A DNA stretch of 64,000 bases from Symsagittifera roscoffensis. Its lineage: Eukaryota; Xenacoelomorpha; Acoela; Convolutidae. The translations under genes and the position numbers were made by a program. Each line of letters starts with the position of its first letter. The stretch's first letter is position 1. Positions 41,801 to 51,400 of this stretch are shown one piece after another. Under the pieces are notes generated by a model, which made no database searches, was not told the DNA's origin, and saw only the letters and a list, made by a program, of their open reading frames with translations. The stretch is from contig NW_026971550.1 of the NCBI RefSeq assembly GCF_963678635.1, forward strand, positions 64,001 through 128,000. The letters run 5' to 3'.

Positions 41801-43594
41801 GTTTGATGTTATTGATGATCCACCCATAAGGTATGGATTCATTGTCATTTGTAATGATTCTGCTGCATTTGGCATTTGAGAAAAATTTGAAAGTTGGTTT
41901 CTTGTTATTTCATGTTGTTGGAGATAATATGGGAGTGGTATTTCATTTTGCATTTGTGATGCTTGATACGAGTGTGCAGTCATTGGATTTTGTTGTTGAA
42001 TTGGTTGAAAAGATTGTGTATTAATTAGATTTTGTTGTTGAATTGGTTGTTGATGTTGTGCATCTATTGGTTGTGGAGAAAAATTTCTATGATTTGTACG
42101 TGTTCTCTGTATTCCTTGTCTACGATATTCTTGAGTATTTTGTGCAAATATATCTGGTTGTAAGAAATCATCATCTGAGGATAAATAATCCATTTGATAA
42201 GATGTTTGTTTTTTATTTTTATTTTGCTGAAAAAATGGGTAATTTTCACTGTGATCCTGTGGAGGATTTGTTTGGAAATTTATTGAATTTGGTTGGGTCA
42301 TTGGGTTATCCCAATTTCGAGATCTTGTATATTGGTTAAAATTTCTTTGTGGTTGGTTATATGTTTTTGAGGGATGTGTATAATTATAATTATGGTCTGT
42401 AAAGTTGTTTCTAGTGAATGTTTTGCGTGTTTTTGATGGTATTGTCATGGGTCTGTATGTTTGGTAATCCATATGTGAATATTTAGGGGCAACCGAAGGT
42501 TTAACGGTTGATTGTAAGGTTACCTGTGTTTGTGAAGGATTTGTATTTCTTGGTGTTGTTAAATTTGGGCGTATTGGTGAAATACTTTGTTGTGTAGTTG
42601 TTGTGTGTACAATTTCTTCATTTATGAAGTGTGATGGTGTCTGGATATCTTGTTGAGTAAGATTCCTAGTTCCATTGAGGTTTTCATTGTGTATAACTGT
42701 AGAGTTTAAATTATTATTTTGTGTATCGGGCAAAAATGTATTATAGTTTAATGGTGTTGCATCAATGGTTAATGGTATTACTTTTACATAATCTCTTATG
42801 TAAGATATCGTACTTATTGCTTGACTTGAGATTGATTGTGGGAAGCTTATAAATGCGGGATGAGACCATTCGGGGTCCCAAACATAATCTGATTGTTCTG
42901 TGATAGCGGTATCATCGTTCGAGTTTTGGGGTCTAAAATTTTTTCTTGCTTGTGCAATTAAATCAATATTGTGTGTGAAATAATCTATTATGAACCATGC
43001 CAAAATTTTTTGTAGATCGTGTTTTGTATGTTGTGAAACGTCGTCTTTCGTGAAATTTTCTTTAATGATGTTTAAATAACTAGAGAGTAGTGTGATTTCA
43101 TGTCGTACTCTTAAATGTTTAGATGTTTCTGTCGGTGAGACATTTGTTATTGGGATTTCGTTTTCTAATATCGAAATATAACTATATATTTTTGCGAAAA
43201 CTTCATTGGTGAATATGGAGTTTGCTCTTTGTGAGTTATGATATTGGATGCTTTTTATATATTCTGAAAAAACTTTTGAAAATTCTAAATCAAGATCGTC
43301 TGTTTGAATTGTATATTTTCTATTATTATGGTTTGGTGAGGTGAATTCTATGGAGTAGATTCCATACTGTTGTGTTATGTTGCATATATCTTTTAAGTAG
43401 TGGTCTATGATTTGTCTTTTGATTTTTACATCTGGGAACTCTGTTTTACATGGACTAATTCCGGGTTCAAATAAATTTAATAGTAAATTTCTGCAAAATA
43501 TGTGCTGTCCTCTATCAGTGGTTGCATCTACTATAAAAGGAAAGATTTCATCATCATCTGGACTTTCTTCACCTGGGGTGTGCGTTGAGCTCAT
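35867..43594 (-). CDS. gag-pol: Gag-Pol polyprotein, C-terminally truncated copy
   Basis: 2575 aa. The first 2565 residues match the other copy with six substitutions (for example Lys/Arg and Tyr/Cys in the N-terminal region, Arg/Ile before RT). It then runs across the duplication junction into 10 foreign residues read from leader sequence. It therefore retains protease, RT, RNase H and the integrase catalytic core but lacks the GPY/F-type module and the basic tail. As the promoter-proximal cassette it would be the first translated from a full-length transcript. Integration by this version alone is doubtful. Confidence 0.92.
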   Translation of the reverse strand: MSSTHTPGEESPDDDEIFPFIVDATTDRGQHIFCRNLLLNLFEPGISPCKTEFPDVKIKRQIIDHYLKDICNITQQYGIYSIEFTSPNHNNRKYTIQTDDLDLEFSKVFSEYIKSIQYHNSQRANSIFTNEVFAKIYSYISILENEIPITNVSPTETSKHLRVRHEITLLSSYLNIIKENFTKDDVSQHTKHDLQKILAWFIIDYFTHNIDLIAQARKNFRPQNSNDDTAITEQSDYVWDPEWSHPAFISFPQSISSQAISTISYIRDYVKVIPLTIDATPLNYNTFLPDTQNNNLNSTVIHNENLNGTRNLTQQDIQTPSHFINEEIVHTTTTQQSISPIRPNLTTPRNTNPSQTQVTLQSTVKPSVAPKYSHMDYQTYRPMTIPSKTRKTFTRNNFTDHNYNYTHPSKTYNQPQRNFNQYTRSRNWDNPMTQPNSINFQTNPPQDHSENYPFFQQNKNKKQTSYQMDYLSSDDDFLQPDIFAQNTQEYRRQGIQRTRTNHRNFSPQPIDAQHQQPIQQQNLINTQSFQPIQQQNPMTAHSYQASQMQNEIPLPYYLQQHEITRNQLSNFSQMPNAAESLQMTMNPYLMGGSSITSNKPLMVFTGTDPEYSVEDYLNAVTANLILNIGPEPINTPLHQNWIHRRTALIQTTLDGAAQKWFSVLPLEIKSNWKRFTQEFSKMFDSERNKQQQRVLCNEIRRLPNETIKQIAVRIETLVRKAYSLNTHDYKNTKMTEILMMTLTPQLRKIAIKKRASHPSSIREPDLDFRKLVDKLEQAEITMKLEETENLKLQYVNRIETTPTNINNIQESETDLVEKITEILNIYEKNPNFKGKPSFKKWCNYCRRYGHSISECRQKQQDNQNKPQKYKEPNKSFYQYMKKDQNLPNKTVHSNNSSGKPLPNNTNYTRNQSPYNSSYRGRSPERRNTQNSSQNHYNRPNSRSNYSRSNSNTQRFVSRSNSQSRNNYYPNNQSRNSSYNRNRNYSYNRNRSYSNNRNQNYPNNQSRNNSYNRSNYNRPNNNYQNRSRNNSQNRHSSYNNRYRNYSQSPHRNNNNYNNSNNRHRSSTPKHQRQINQVQSNPETTSDPPGIDDTVTDTLQLNQINCTSSDSESDTENTLSINMIKVENDYESVIYEQPFPSHIYENQSEFLQNYYTTPINSTPTTQETNEINTTNQTNKNTKTKCLNTNHIYQNIQKEQPKEKIWTIPFLLESPRNKEFQPPDLEIDFLIDSGAESNIINIPTWNEIKTLHPKLTPLETSSKLATAQGSTLINYGKIQLFLLPTRTMEQSKILNKPFKQIFHITDIKYNIIGIPFISKYIPTINILNSKILIKDKYTKTKETSLTFFQRLNKQPPFFSKFYPIFNQQRKHLKPLSGNIYNFSIKQVHQYDKEQNKQKFYMSEFEFKPIHKFFKITISSIKYLKNSNSDIISLHVYNNTPYQVTLPLGLLGYCETNATISPIHEKAYRVNNILQLLDICQSTILNEELSINNIISNENINTDYFTKTPYFKPTFNISNYTEDQQKFLTMFNFQHSQITQDEFEKLAKQLIEYSSVYATSKFDVGKISSSLHLPLKPDAVFKKQRASKVPIHLHDKVNRLLDILEQYNIISPVNKEEQPKGNTFINPVIILAKGESLKIVLDARYLNSLIDESKCNWPIEPIQVILTKINGKYFTTADMNSAYNQMPLDEQSRRLTQFVIGNQQYEFNRLFYGISIGPAAFSAFMSKIFRPLILKKNAITYLDDVFMQSQTKDEMFNVLEKYHQILQNENLKAAPDKSHFFLTRVKFLGHNIERKTITPLKSRIDAIQKLQPPTNKKKIQEFLGMLNFLSKYVYKMQLYLRPFYNILRQQNNFEWNTEHQTRFEEVKKLLTEQIPNTIPDSNQPFYAMCDASNFGIGAALLQSHNGTNKMNLISANSRLFTQAELRLSTLMRECTAIIYTLTEYEFLILGSKHPTVLFTDHKPIIFLFTQKSNPNHRVYRFQLILMKFPNLHIVWTAGKNLALPDTLSRNTPPELLTRKTTVEIPKNIKFYLAENETSPRLECKYAVKTDIEQSQINNLQHFPLYLDCQNNHYEVDLLGTSTFKPIPYSQWIKNNTQQKRTKQHPPKKDHFPLIEKEDLTDKINLSGPQTNDSKYTINQVFDLHDPLDTIPLSKLEIENIFLPPTEIITISTLKQYQNLDPVIRQLKSWHKYKTKPIKADSTILGNKTLLRYFRKFNNTTINENTDLLEYNLNESTVPCLPLSMILIAFNISHTQNIKGHSGSEKTYSNFIQNFYFPNAPIWIKVLCNDCIVCQLNKPYPNQKQIAQKQDFKGQSLYFNHRISFDTKGPISPSSEGNSYIMVIVNAFTHYVALNPVPHCNAYYAYTTLYEHWIAKFGLPEILVTDNGTEFINNEIITLCHLYNIKHKPRTSHAPWTNGLVEGMNRSLQEYLRCIINGNDTKYTEWSADVKLFPLAYNSQITTTLGMSPYEMVFNQKPRKPIMFTANSHKNAQGYCQPNKDSFCYNLPLHTHDEDHFHHPQILKLASGTHTEWILNRDKKHNEIYQKITKKLLQRQNINEQINSRFTPASATRYSHSNYT
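35885..35898. repeat. Duplication junction, 7-bp CGAGTAG repeated twice
   Basis: At the boundary of the 8.4-kb units, CGAGTAG (35885-35891) is followed by a second copy (35892-35898) absent from the outer boundaries. This is a small templated insertion of the kind left by end joining or template switching. Confidence 0.9.
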
Positions 43595-44313
43595 TTTTTC
43601 GTTCGATGACTGTTAATATGTAATTATTAATGTGTCGAATTGGTTGATTCCAATTGTATAAATGTACTGGTTTGTGTTTATACTGCTTTTTTATTCTTCT
43701 TTTTCCTCTTTTTGATGAATTTGAAGTTGTTTCTGAGTCAGAAAAATATAATTGATCGTGAAGTGGGTAATTTTTATCTATTGATTCTTTTAGTTTGTAA
43801 AGTTCGTCTAAACTGTTGGTTTCTGATTCTGAAAATGCGTTTCGATTTTTTGAAAATCTTTTTCGTGATATTTGTCTTTGTTTCGTTATTATTTTTCTTT
43901 TTAGTGTTTGTCGTTTTGTTCGAATGTATCCAACTGTTTGTGTATGAGGTGTGATTACAAGGTCGTATTTTTTGTTATCTATTTCACAATTGTGTAAAAC
44001 GATTGTTTGTTTATTTCCTAGGTTTTTAAATGACATAAGGTTTAGGATGACGGATGCAAAAGGTTGTTAAATGGTTTCTATTTTCTTAAACTGTTAGTTC
44101 TTACGATTTTTTGGTTAGCTTAACCTGGGTCTATTTGTTCAGGGTTGGAGAGAAAAGTATATCGATTCCGAAGAATGATTTTTTACTTTCTCGTGGCTAG
44201 TATAAGTTAAGGTGTTAACTTACTTAATCTTACTTAGGGGTAGTGATTGTGTTCAAGGGTTGGAGAATAGTAAATCGATCCACAAGGTTCAGGTATAATT
44301 AGAACGCGAGTAG
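35899..44313 (-). repeat. Internal tandem duplication, sense-proximal unit
   Basis: The second 8415-bp unit, directly repeated relative to 27477-35891. Its high-coordinate end continues smoothly into the unique leader, so this side of the unit is the ancestral leader context. Confidence 0.95.
43569..44036 (-). CDS. ORF0, 155-aa basic pre-gag protein, copy 1
   Basis: Same as the protein at 35147-35614 apart from one Thr/Ser change. This is the copy nearest the 5' LTR and the one in native context after the complete leader. Its ATG lies about 1.25 kb downstream of the LTR, so the leader is unusually long. Confidence 0.8.
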   Translation of the reverse strand: MSFKNLGNKQTIVLHNCEIDNKKYDLVITPHTQTVGYIRTKRQTLKRKIITKQRQISRKRFSKNRNAFSESETNSLDELYKLKESIDKNYPLHDQLYFSDSETTSNSSKRGKRRIKKQYKHKPVHLYNWNQPIRHINNYILTVIERKNELNAHPR

Positions 44314-45290
44314 TTCGTTAGATACTATTTTAAACTTACTAAGTCTAAGATTTATCCTGGGTCTAGTAAGAGGGGGGATCAAGTGAAGGATGAATAACCG
44401 AAGTTCTTCACTGTTTATCCTAATTTGAATGATTAGTTTTGTTTAAAAATTTCTATTAGTTTTGGGTCTTTAGAAAGGGTTGGGTAGTGAATCGACGTTT
44501 GAGGTCGTTAGACACTAATTAAGTGGGTGGGGGAGAACAAAGTTGTTCTGTTTGATCCAAGGATAAGCCTTGATGATCAAATTTGAAATTTAATTAAGTA
44601 GAAAATGATTTAAGATCCAAGGATAAGCCTTGATGATCTGGTTTTAAAATTAAGTGAATTTAAGTTTTAATAAAATTTTTAATGTGTGTAAAGGAAAGAT
44701 TTAGTGTTTTGATGATATTAGTGGGTTTATGATTGCTGTTATGTTTTAGGTGATGGAGCTGGAACAACAGGATGATTTATGATTACTAACCATTTATTGT
44801 CATGCTACTAATTTTTATTTTTTATTTTTCAATAAATATTTTTCAAACATGTTTTGTATATTACTGCAGAGTTTTAGGAAAACGATCTTAGATCTTTTTA
44901 TCAATCGTTATTGTATATTAATAATTTTGTTTAGCGCCTGAAATGATTTTGAAGATTAACTTCAAGGTTTTATGTTTGCAAATGAAAATCTAAATTCATT
45001 GCCAGTAGTATTCTAAATATAAAAGTTTGTTCTGGTTTTTGCCTAACTATCATATAGCTATATGGCAAATTTCTACTTTGTCGTATGTCGTCTCTGGTTC
45101 GAGGTCTTCTTCCAATTCCGGGTAGTTCTGTTATGGTTCGGAATATTGGCTCTGATCTATTGAGTCGTAGAGACATTTCGATTAAATTATTGTCGTATAA
45201 CATTTTGTAAATGTTTTTGTCTAATTTCTAATCTATTTTGGTTAATTCTAAGCTATTAAGGTCTTGTTCGAGACTTATGGTCGCACCAGA
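44037..45290 (-). promoter_or_regulatory. 5' leader of element A with conserved stem-loops
   Basis: 1.25-kb untranslated leader. It holds two copies of a 26-nt motif whose core CAAGG-ATAAG-CCTTG (plus strand, 44561-44575 and 44620-44634) folds into a hairpin, and a GTGAAG/CTTCAC stem near 44385-44412. Both recur in the element B leader (56700-57474), along with long primary-sequence similarity. Packaging, dimerisation or ribosome entry are candidate roles. A 77-codon minus frame at 44970-45203 lies inside and is unrecognised. Confidence 0.6.
45271..45288 (-). other. Candidate primer-binding site
   Basis: Two bases inside the 5' LTR, the sense strand reads TGGTGCGACCATAAGTCT. TGG is the complement of a tRNA 3' CCA end. 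I could not assign the tRNA with confidence. Confidence 0.6.
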
Positions 45291-45700
45291 TGAGTTAGGA
45301 CCGAGTTGGTTAACTCATAGAGTAATTTCGGATAGGGTACACCGTCTGCTCGTCACGCTATCTTATTTTCGGCCGGATAGATTCGTGCAACTTCTTAGTC
45401 TAATACCGATCCTAATCTTACTCTTATACTATCTAGTCTCAGGTTGTTTAACTAGTCTCTGCTAGGCTCAATAGATCTAGGGTATACTGGTTTATTGCGG
45501 CTGCTGAAGTGCTCGGGAGAGTCCAACTAATTTCTAAGTTAAATTCAAATCTCTCTGGTGCTGAAATTACAAGTAACTTCAGCACTTACAAATAAGTGGG
45601 TTGTTAGTTAGATGGATCATGATTGGTTAATATTAAATACTTTACATTGGTAAAATATCTAATTTATCCAATCATAAAATGTAGTTTAGATCAGGTTCCA
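45291..45700 (-). repeat. 5' LTR of element A
   Basis: 410 bp, TG...CA ends, virtually identical to the 3' LTR. The promoter should lie here; I see no unambiguous TATA box. Confidence 0.95.
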
Positions 45701-45704
45701 CATC
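45701..45704. repeat. Target-site duplication CATC, right
   Basis: Matches 18401-18404 and abuts the CA/TG terminus of the LTR. Confidence 0.8.
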
Positions 45705-47139
45705 AGAAACAATCATTGGATTCAGTTGCGTGATATAACATGTTGAAGCCATTTTAGCCTGTAATTGAACGATATTTACTAATTCAAAAAAGTTTTCGCA
45801 CTGTCAAGAAAAACTGGTTTAAATTTTTTGTGTTTCAAATCAATTCCGAGCTTCGAACCAATTCAAAGCAATTTTTTTGTAGTAGGGTAATCTGCAAAAC
45901 TTTTAGTTCCTTTCAGTACAAATTTTTTCGACGTTTACTTAGCGCTGTGCTAGGAATAAAACAATTAATTAACAAACAGTTGATTTTCTTGAAAATTCAT
46001 TATGATTTTTTGACAAAAAATTTTCCCTCAATTTGCCTACGTTATTGAACAGTCAAGTTTGTCAGATTCTGGTCTTATGTTGAGTTTTTTTATTGTATTC
46101 ATTATGATTTTTACAGACAATTTTTTATCTCAATTCGCATACGTTACCGTGACTGTCAACTTTGTTTCAATTCTAGGTTTTGTTTGATCCTTTGATTAGA
46201 CAACACTCTAGAATATGTCACTTATTTGAAAAAAAACTTTATATTTATTTTTTTAAACAATATGGTAGGAGCATTCTGTGCCACTTGCTTGGCAACCGGC
46301 CATCCTTGTTTCATTAGGTAATTGTCGTGGTTGCTGTTCATTGAAAAGTTGTATTGCCAAGATGGATAAACTCAAGCGACCATTTTTTGGGTAGAAACTT
46401 TTCAATTTTTTGGAAATTGGTAATTTTTTTTATTGTAGTACCAAACAGTAAAAGTCCATCGTTCTCTATTATTTTTTGTCTATTTTTTGCTGACTAGTTT
46501 TTCATCATTTCATCGAATCAAAACATCTTTTGAGAAATGTAAAAAGAGTCGAGATGGTTGTGTATCAAATCAACTAGATTGAGAAAACTAGAACCTGCAT
46601 AGAATTAACAAAAGTACGCCCCATTATGTTGGAACTAATGTGCTCTTTATGTTGAAAACAGTTTGTTCAGATTCTGGTAGAATCAATCTGTGAATAATTT
46701 AAATTTTACAGAAGTTACTCGTGTCCTCTATCCAGTACTTCCATCTTAAAATTGTTGGAGAGAAAGCACAATTACAGAAGTAAATTTCTTCTTTTATAGA
46801 GGTAAAGTTTTTTCACTAGTAATTCATCATTTTGCTTAGTCAAAAACCAAAGAATTAGCAGTAAAGTTTAATTTGAATAGAAACAAAAAGGAGAATCAGA
46901 TGGTTTAGAATCATGCCAACCTGATGAGAAAACTAACTGCTGCACAGAATAAATTAGAGTTTGAAGCAACTCAAAATAATTGACCTGATTTAAATCTACG
47001 GTCCTATCAGATTCAGATTCTTAAAGAACTGTGTTTTTGATCTTTTAGCTTTACAAATAACAAACTTCTTCGAAAAAAAATTGTCAATAACTCTCCGAGT
47101 TCACAATCCACTTTCGCAACTTCTTTTGGGAGATTATCT
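45705..47139. other. AT-rich flank with one 102-bp tandem duplication
   Basis: No gene seen. A diverged direct repeat of about 102 bp starts at 45996 and 46098 (TTCATTATGATTTTT... CAATT.GC.TACGTTA). Confidence 0.5.
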
Positions 47140-50030
47140 GCTTAAGAAAAAGACCTGCACTGGGTTCCTCGGTAGACAAGCTCAGTTTTTTCTAGCTCTT
47201 CGTCAAAAAACCTCAGTGCAAAGACCAGCGGCACACTGAAGTTCGAAACTTTTTGGCTGAAAAGTATGTCCATCATTATTTAAATCTCGAAGTTTTTCAG
47301 TATTAAGATCTTCAGCTTCAGCCGACGCCTTTCTGGAGTTACAAACATATCCTGATCCCAGGCGACAAACGTTAGACGATCTGATTGCTTCTGATCTGTG
47401 GCACTGTCTTGGAAATGAAATAGAATAAGAGTGACTAGATTCAAATCATTGATTTATAATAGAATTCAAACTTGAGCGTCTAGAGAATACAAAATAGACC
47501 GTGCCATCCATCAATTTTTCCGCAAGCGCATTACTGTTTTTCACCAACTTTTGATCCTAGGCGGAGTCCAATAGCGATTCCAAGCTTAGTTTCTAAGTTT
47601 AACCTTAGGTTTTTACACGGAAGGTCATCCAACCATTGCGATCCAAATTTATCCTTTTATCCACAGTGAACATTGAACTTTTTTAGAACACTAGGCTCAG
47701 TTTTCAAAATCAAATGCAGTTTTTGCTATCAAAAATGAGCTCGTTTCAAGTGTTTTGAGTTTTTTCCGAAGCTACTTCATGTTTTACTGAGTCGAGCCAA
47801 AGTTTTGAAGCATCATTAAATGTTCAATTCTCAATCTCCAAACCATCAAATTCGCTCAAGGTAACTCTTTTCTACCTACTGTTGAGACTAAATAGGCTTG
47901 TAAAATTGGTAGAATAGCAGCAAAACACCGAAGCAATCTAATGCTGCCAGGAGAGCTAATGCTGCGAGGAGAATGGTTATCATTCTTTTTCATAATTCTT
48001 ACCTTGCAAAATGAGTTTTTTAGAGTTCGACAGTTTTGTTCGAAAAAATTACGTTGAAAAAAGAAGGCTTAGACACACAAAAAGTTTTGACATACTAAGG
48101 CCTTTCAGGAAAAAAAACATAATGTGCATCCAGCTTGTAAACAAAATGTTTTTTAGCCATGTTAAGCAATTTCATCTTCAGTTTTGGACAATTTTCTTGA
48201 AAGTTATCAATGATTTTATGGTAATGCGTACTTGTGGTCGGTCCTAGAAAGTACAGCTCCCATTTTTTCTATTATCTTTGAAGAAGTGGTTTAGAAGTGA
48301 ACTAAAATTGGCTCTTGTTATTTTGTAATTAATACATGCTTGTTTACGAGCACTTTTATATAGGTTATCTAGAAAAAAAGTAAGAAATACGTCAAAAAGT
48401 AGCCTATAACTAATTTTTTCTAGTTTACAGAGAAAAAATATCATTTTATCCAAACGTTTTTCTGCGTTTTTTACGGTACTCTCTTGAGTATTCGAACAAA
48501 TGACTTGGCTGTTATCACAACAAAAACCAGATTTTTTTCTGAGCTTTGTGCTCTATTTGAGAATCTTTGTGAGTCTGTTTCAGTTTTGAATTCGTTGCGT
48601 TGTGGTTTGATAAGAACGCTAAAAACTCGCGTTGTTTTTTGATCTTCTTGATCTTCAAACATTTTAGGTGCGTTTTTGATTGAATCAAGTGTCTGGGCGA
48701 TGTTTCAAGTTAAATTAGATATGTAATGTTTATAATTAGTAAGCGCTTATAACTTTTATAGTAAGCGGTTTTTAAAAACAATTGATGGCATAAAACAGCT
48801 GAGTCCCAAGTTCTTTCAGACTTTTGAATGTTTCAGCTGAGGTTGATTTTCATGATGTTTTTCACAATGTTTCAGATGATGTTTTTCATTCCACACAATC
48901 TGGTTCCAACTAAATTTTTTTGATGAAATTTGAAAATATATGACACTTAAACTATTGTGATTAACCATTGTGTCAAATAAAAATAGGGATTGCAGATTCA
49001 AAATCTTCCGAATAGTCATAAGGACTTTGTAAAAACAGTTTTCTCCGATGTGTGAAGTTTCTCAGTTTTTTACAACAAAAAAACAAATAAATCAGAATTT
49101 GATAGTAACAATTAGATTGATAGTAACAAACAAATAGAAAGTTTTTTACGTTCAATATAAACGTTTTTGTATAAAAACTTGTTTGACTGGTCTTAAGATC
49201 TCCGGATAGTAAATAGGTTTTTAGCAGCCTGAAGATGCACACACAAAGAACAAAGTTGTTTCTTGTGTTTAAAGTCTTAATGCATAACCAATAAGTTTAG
49301 TCAATCAGTTCAAATGAATGTTTCTGTCGCGCTAATTAGTCGTTTTGTTCGTAATTCATTTATAAATTAGCCTTTATTTGATTCTTTTTTGTGGAAAACT
49401 TCGGAAATTAACTACTGACTTCGATAGTAGGAAAGCTCTGATTTTTCAGTGTTTAAGCTCAAGTCAACATTTTTCTCCGATTTCCGTATATTTGCAACTT
49501 TTCGAAAAACTATCTTGCAGTTGTCTGCTAGACCTCCATCATCTATATACCAAACGCTTATTCTGGAATCAAGCTTTTTTAATTAGCATTTGTAATGTCT
49601 CGTCAAAAAGGGATGGAGCCTCGAGGTCTCATTGTTGGGTTCCTTCCTCTGACATAATGATAGAACTTCCTTAAAAAAGGTAAAACCATTTACTCCAGAT
49701 GCAGTGAGTGTTTTTTTAAACTCGGGATGGTTCAAAAGAATGTGATTCATAGTATCTCTCTGGAGCAAAATGAAAGAATTACTAACATCTTATTTTAATT
49801 ACCCCTAACACTTTGCGTTGCCATTATGCTCAATCAAGTATATGAAGAAGTGTGCATAAATGTCAGCTCCATGTTTAGTATCAAATTTTACCTGAGAGCT
49901 CAAAAAAACAAAAGCATACTACTTTCAGTTTATGGACGCTTTATGAACAAAAAAGTAGCTTTTCCGCTGGAGAAGTTTTCTGCAGTTGTATTTTCAGCGC
50001 GCATTGTTGGAAACGAATAACTCATGCGGA
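47140..50030 (-). pseudogene. Non-LTR retrotransposon relic N1 (RT plus endonuclease)
   Basis: A decayed copy in minus orientation. The RT motif that normally reads QQGDPLGP..LF is recognisable near 49600 with a stop in place of Gly. The catalytic block reads WYIDDGGLAD near 49537-49552. The downstream endonuclease-domain segment (CNSRKASAEAED type) lies near 47300-47360. Many frameshifts and stops. It aligns segment by segment with the clearer copy at 53020-55135. Confidence 0.65.
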
Positions 50031-50699
50031 ATTATTTTTCTAGAAATTCATGCTTTGGGAGGAAAATATACGGTAGGTCTCTCAGGCGCCGGTAGATTGT
50101 ACGATTGCTCCAAAATGTTGTTTTTTTGCGTGCTGTGTGCGATCATCTTTTGTCAACGTTTTTGTATTTGATATTTTCATCTTTGAAAATATTTTCATCT
50201 TGCAGATTTGAAAATTTCTTCTGTGAATAGGGATGATATTAATTACTTGGATCTGTTTTGTTTCTTTTTTCGAATTGTCTGCAATTCGTAGCGCATTTCG
50301 AATTTTGTCTCTGCTTCTGTCTGGAGTTCATAGCTCATAGTTAATTGGTAGCTGATATTCCGTCAAAACTACAGTTTGGCTCGTCGGGTCAAAAAAGCCT
50401 ACAACCGCAAAAATTTAAACTATTTTTTTTGTTTCAAATTGCAGAAATCAAAAGGAAAAAACGTCAATTGTTTTGCACGTGCATTTTGTTCATCTTTTCT
50501 TAAAGAAAATTGAAGTTTATTTTGAACATAATTTTGCAAATTCTATAAATTACAGAAGCATGTTTGACTTTTTCTTATGATTTCTCAGAAATACTTCAAA
50601 AATGAATAAAAAACAAAATCGTACATTTCTGAGACATAAATTACCGAAAAGCGTTCATGTTTTTTGTATTATAAAACCAAATATACAGAGTCAGCCTGA

Positions 50700-51400
50700 A
50701 GAAAATAATTGCTCCTAAGCTTCGTAAAACTTAATTCTTCTGCCATTTTACCGTTCCTCCTCTGTTCCGTGTTTCTAAGCTATATCCACGTAAAATAAAT
50801 GCTATGATTGCTAGCATGTGGCTGGATTAAGCAAAACAAACACTTTTTATGCTCGTGTATCAATTCTTGAAACCGATCTATTTGAAATGTGCAAAATCTA
50901 TTCAAAAGGTGTTTATGTGCAAAAATGGCATAAACACTAGAAGTGCCTCACAATCCTCTGTTTTTATGATGTATTAGCCTAATAGTAGTTTTTGTATTCC
51001 ACACGATTGGGTTCCGACTAAGTTTTCAAAATAAAGTTTGAACATAAATGCTCTTGAACTAAAAATGTCCTCTTGATTGTGAATACCCACTGAGATTCAT
51101 AGTATCTCTATGAAGCAGAACGAAAGCGTTATTCTCAATTTTTTTAGCCTTCTCCATTTGGGTTTTCATTATGCTTAATCAATTTTTGAAAGGAGTGTGC
51201 AGCAATTTCAGCTCCTAGTTTAGCATCACATCCCATTGAGCGCTCCCAAAAAAACTTTGGCATTCAATGAGAGCAGAAAAGTTTTTATAAAACAGTATAG
51301 CCATTCGAAAAAAAAACTTCTCTAGCAGTATATTCATTGTTTAAATTGAATAAGTCATGCGCAAATAAATTTCAAAATTAATACATGCTTGGTGAGGTCA
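50700..51400 (-). pseudogene. Non-LTR retrotransposon fragment N2
   Basis: Only the region corresponding to 49735-50030 of N1 is clear (about 51095-51400: CATAGTATCTCT, GTGTGCAGCAATTTCAGCTCC, then a Cys/Ser-poor tail). No catalytic motif is left. Confidence 0.5.

Larger units (their letters stand above)
18405..45700 (-). mobile_element. Element A: Ty3/gypsy-type LTR retroelement with envelope, 27.3 kb
   Basis: The element is bounded by two 410-bp direct repeats and a 4-bp target duplication, and is read on the minus strand. Order in sense direction: LTR, leader, ORF0, gag-pol, two small membrane ORFs, Met-less frame, chuvirus-like envelope gene, 601-aa ORF, 3' non-coding, LTR. The order protease-RT-RNase H-integrase places it in the Ty3/gypsy lineage. 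An 8.4-kb internal tandem duplication doubles ORF0 and gag-pol; without it the element would be about 18.9 kb, still very large for this group. The sense strand is rich in A and C and poor in G, a sharp contrast with the flanks. Confidence 0.93.

Noticed and set aside
44970-45203. 77-codon minus frame in the element A leader as a gene
   Set aside because: No homologue seen in the element B leader and no recognisable domain; left inside the leader annotation.
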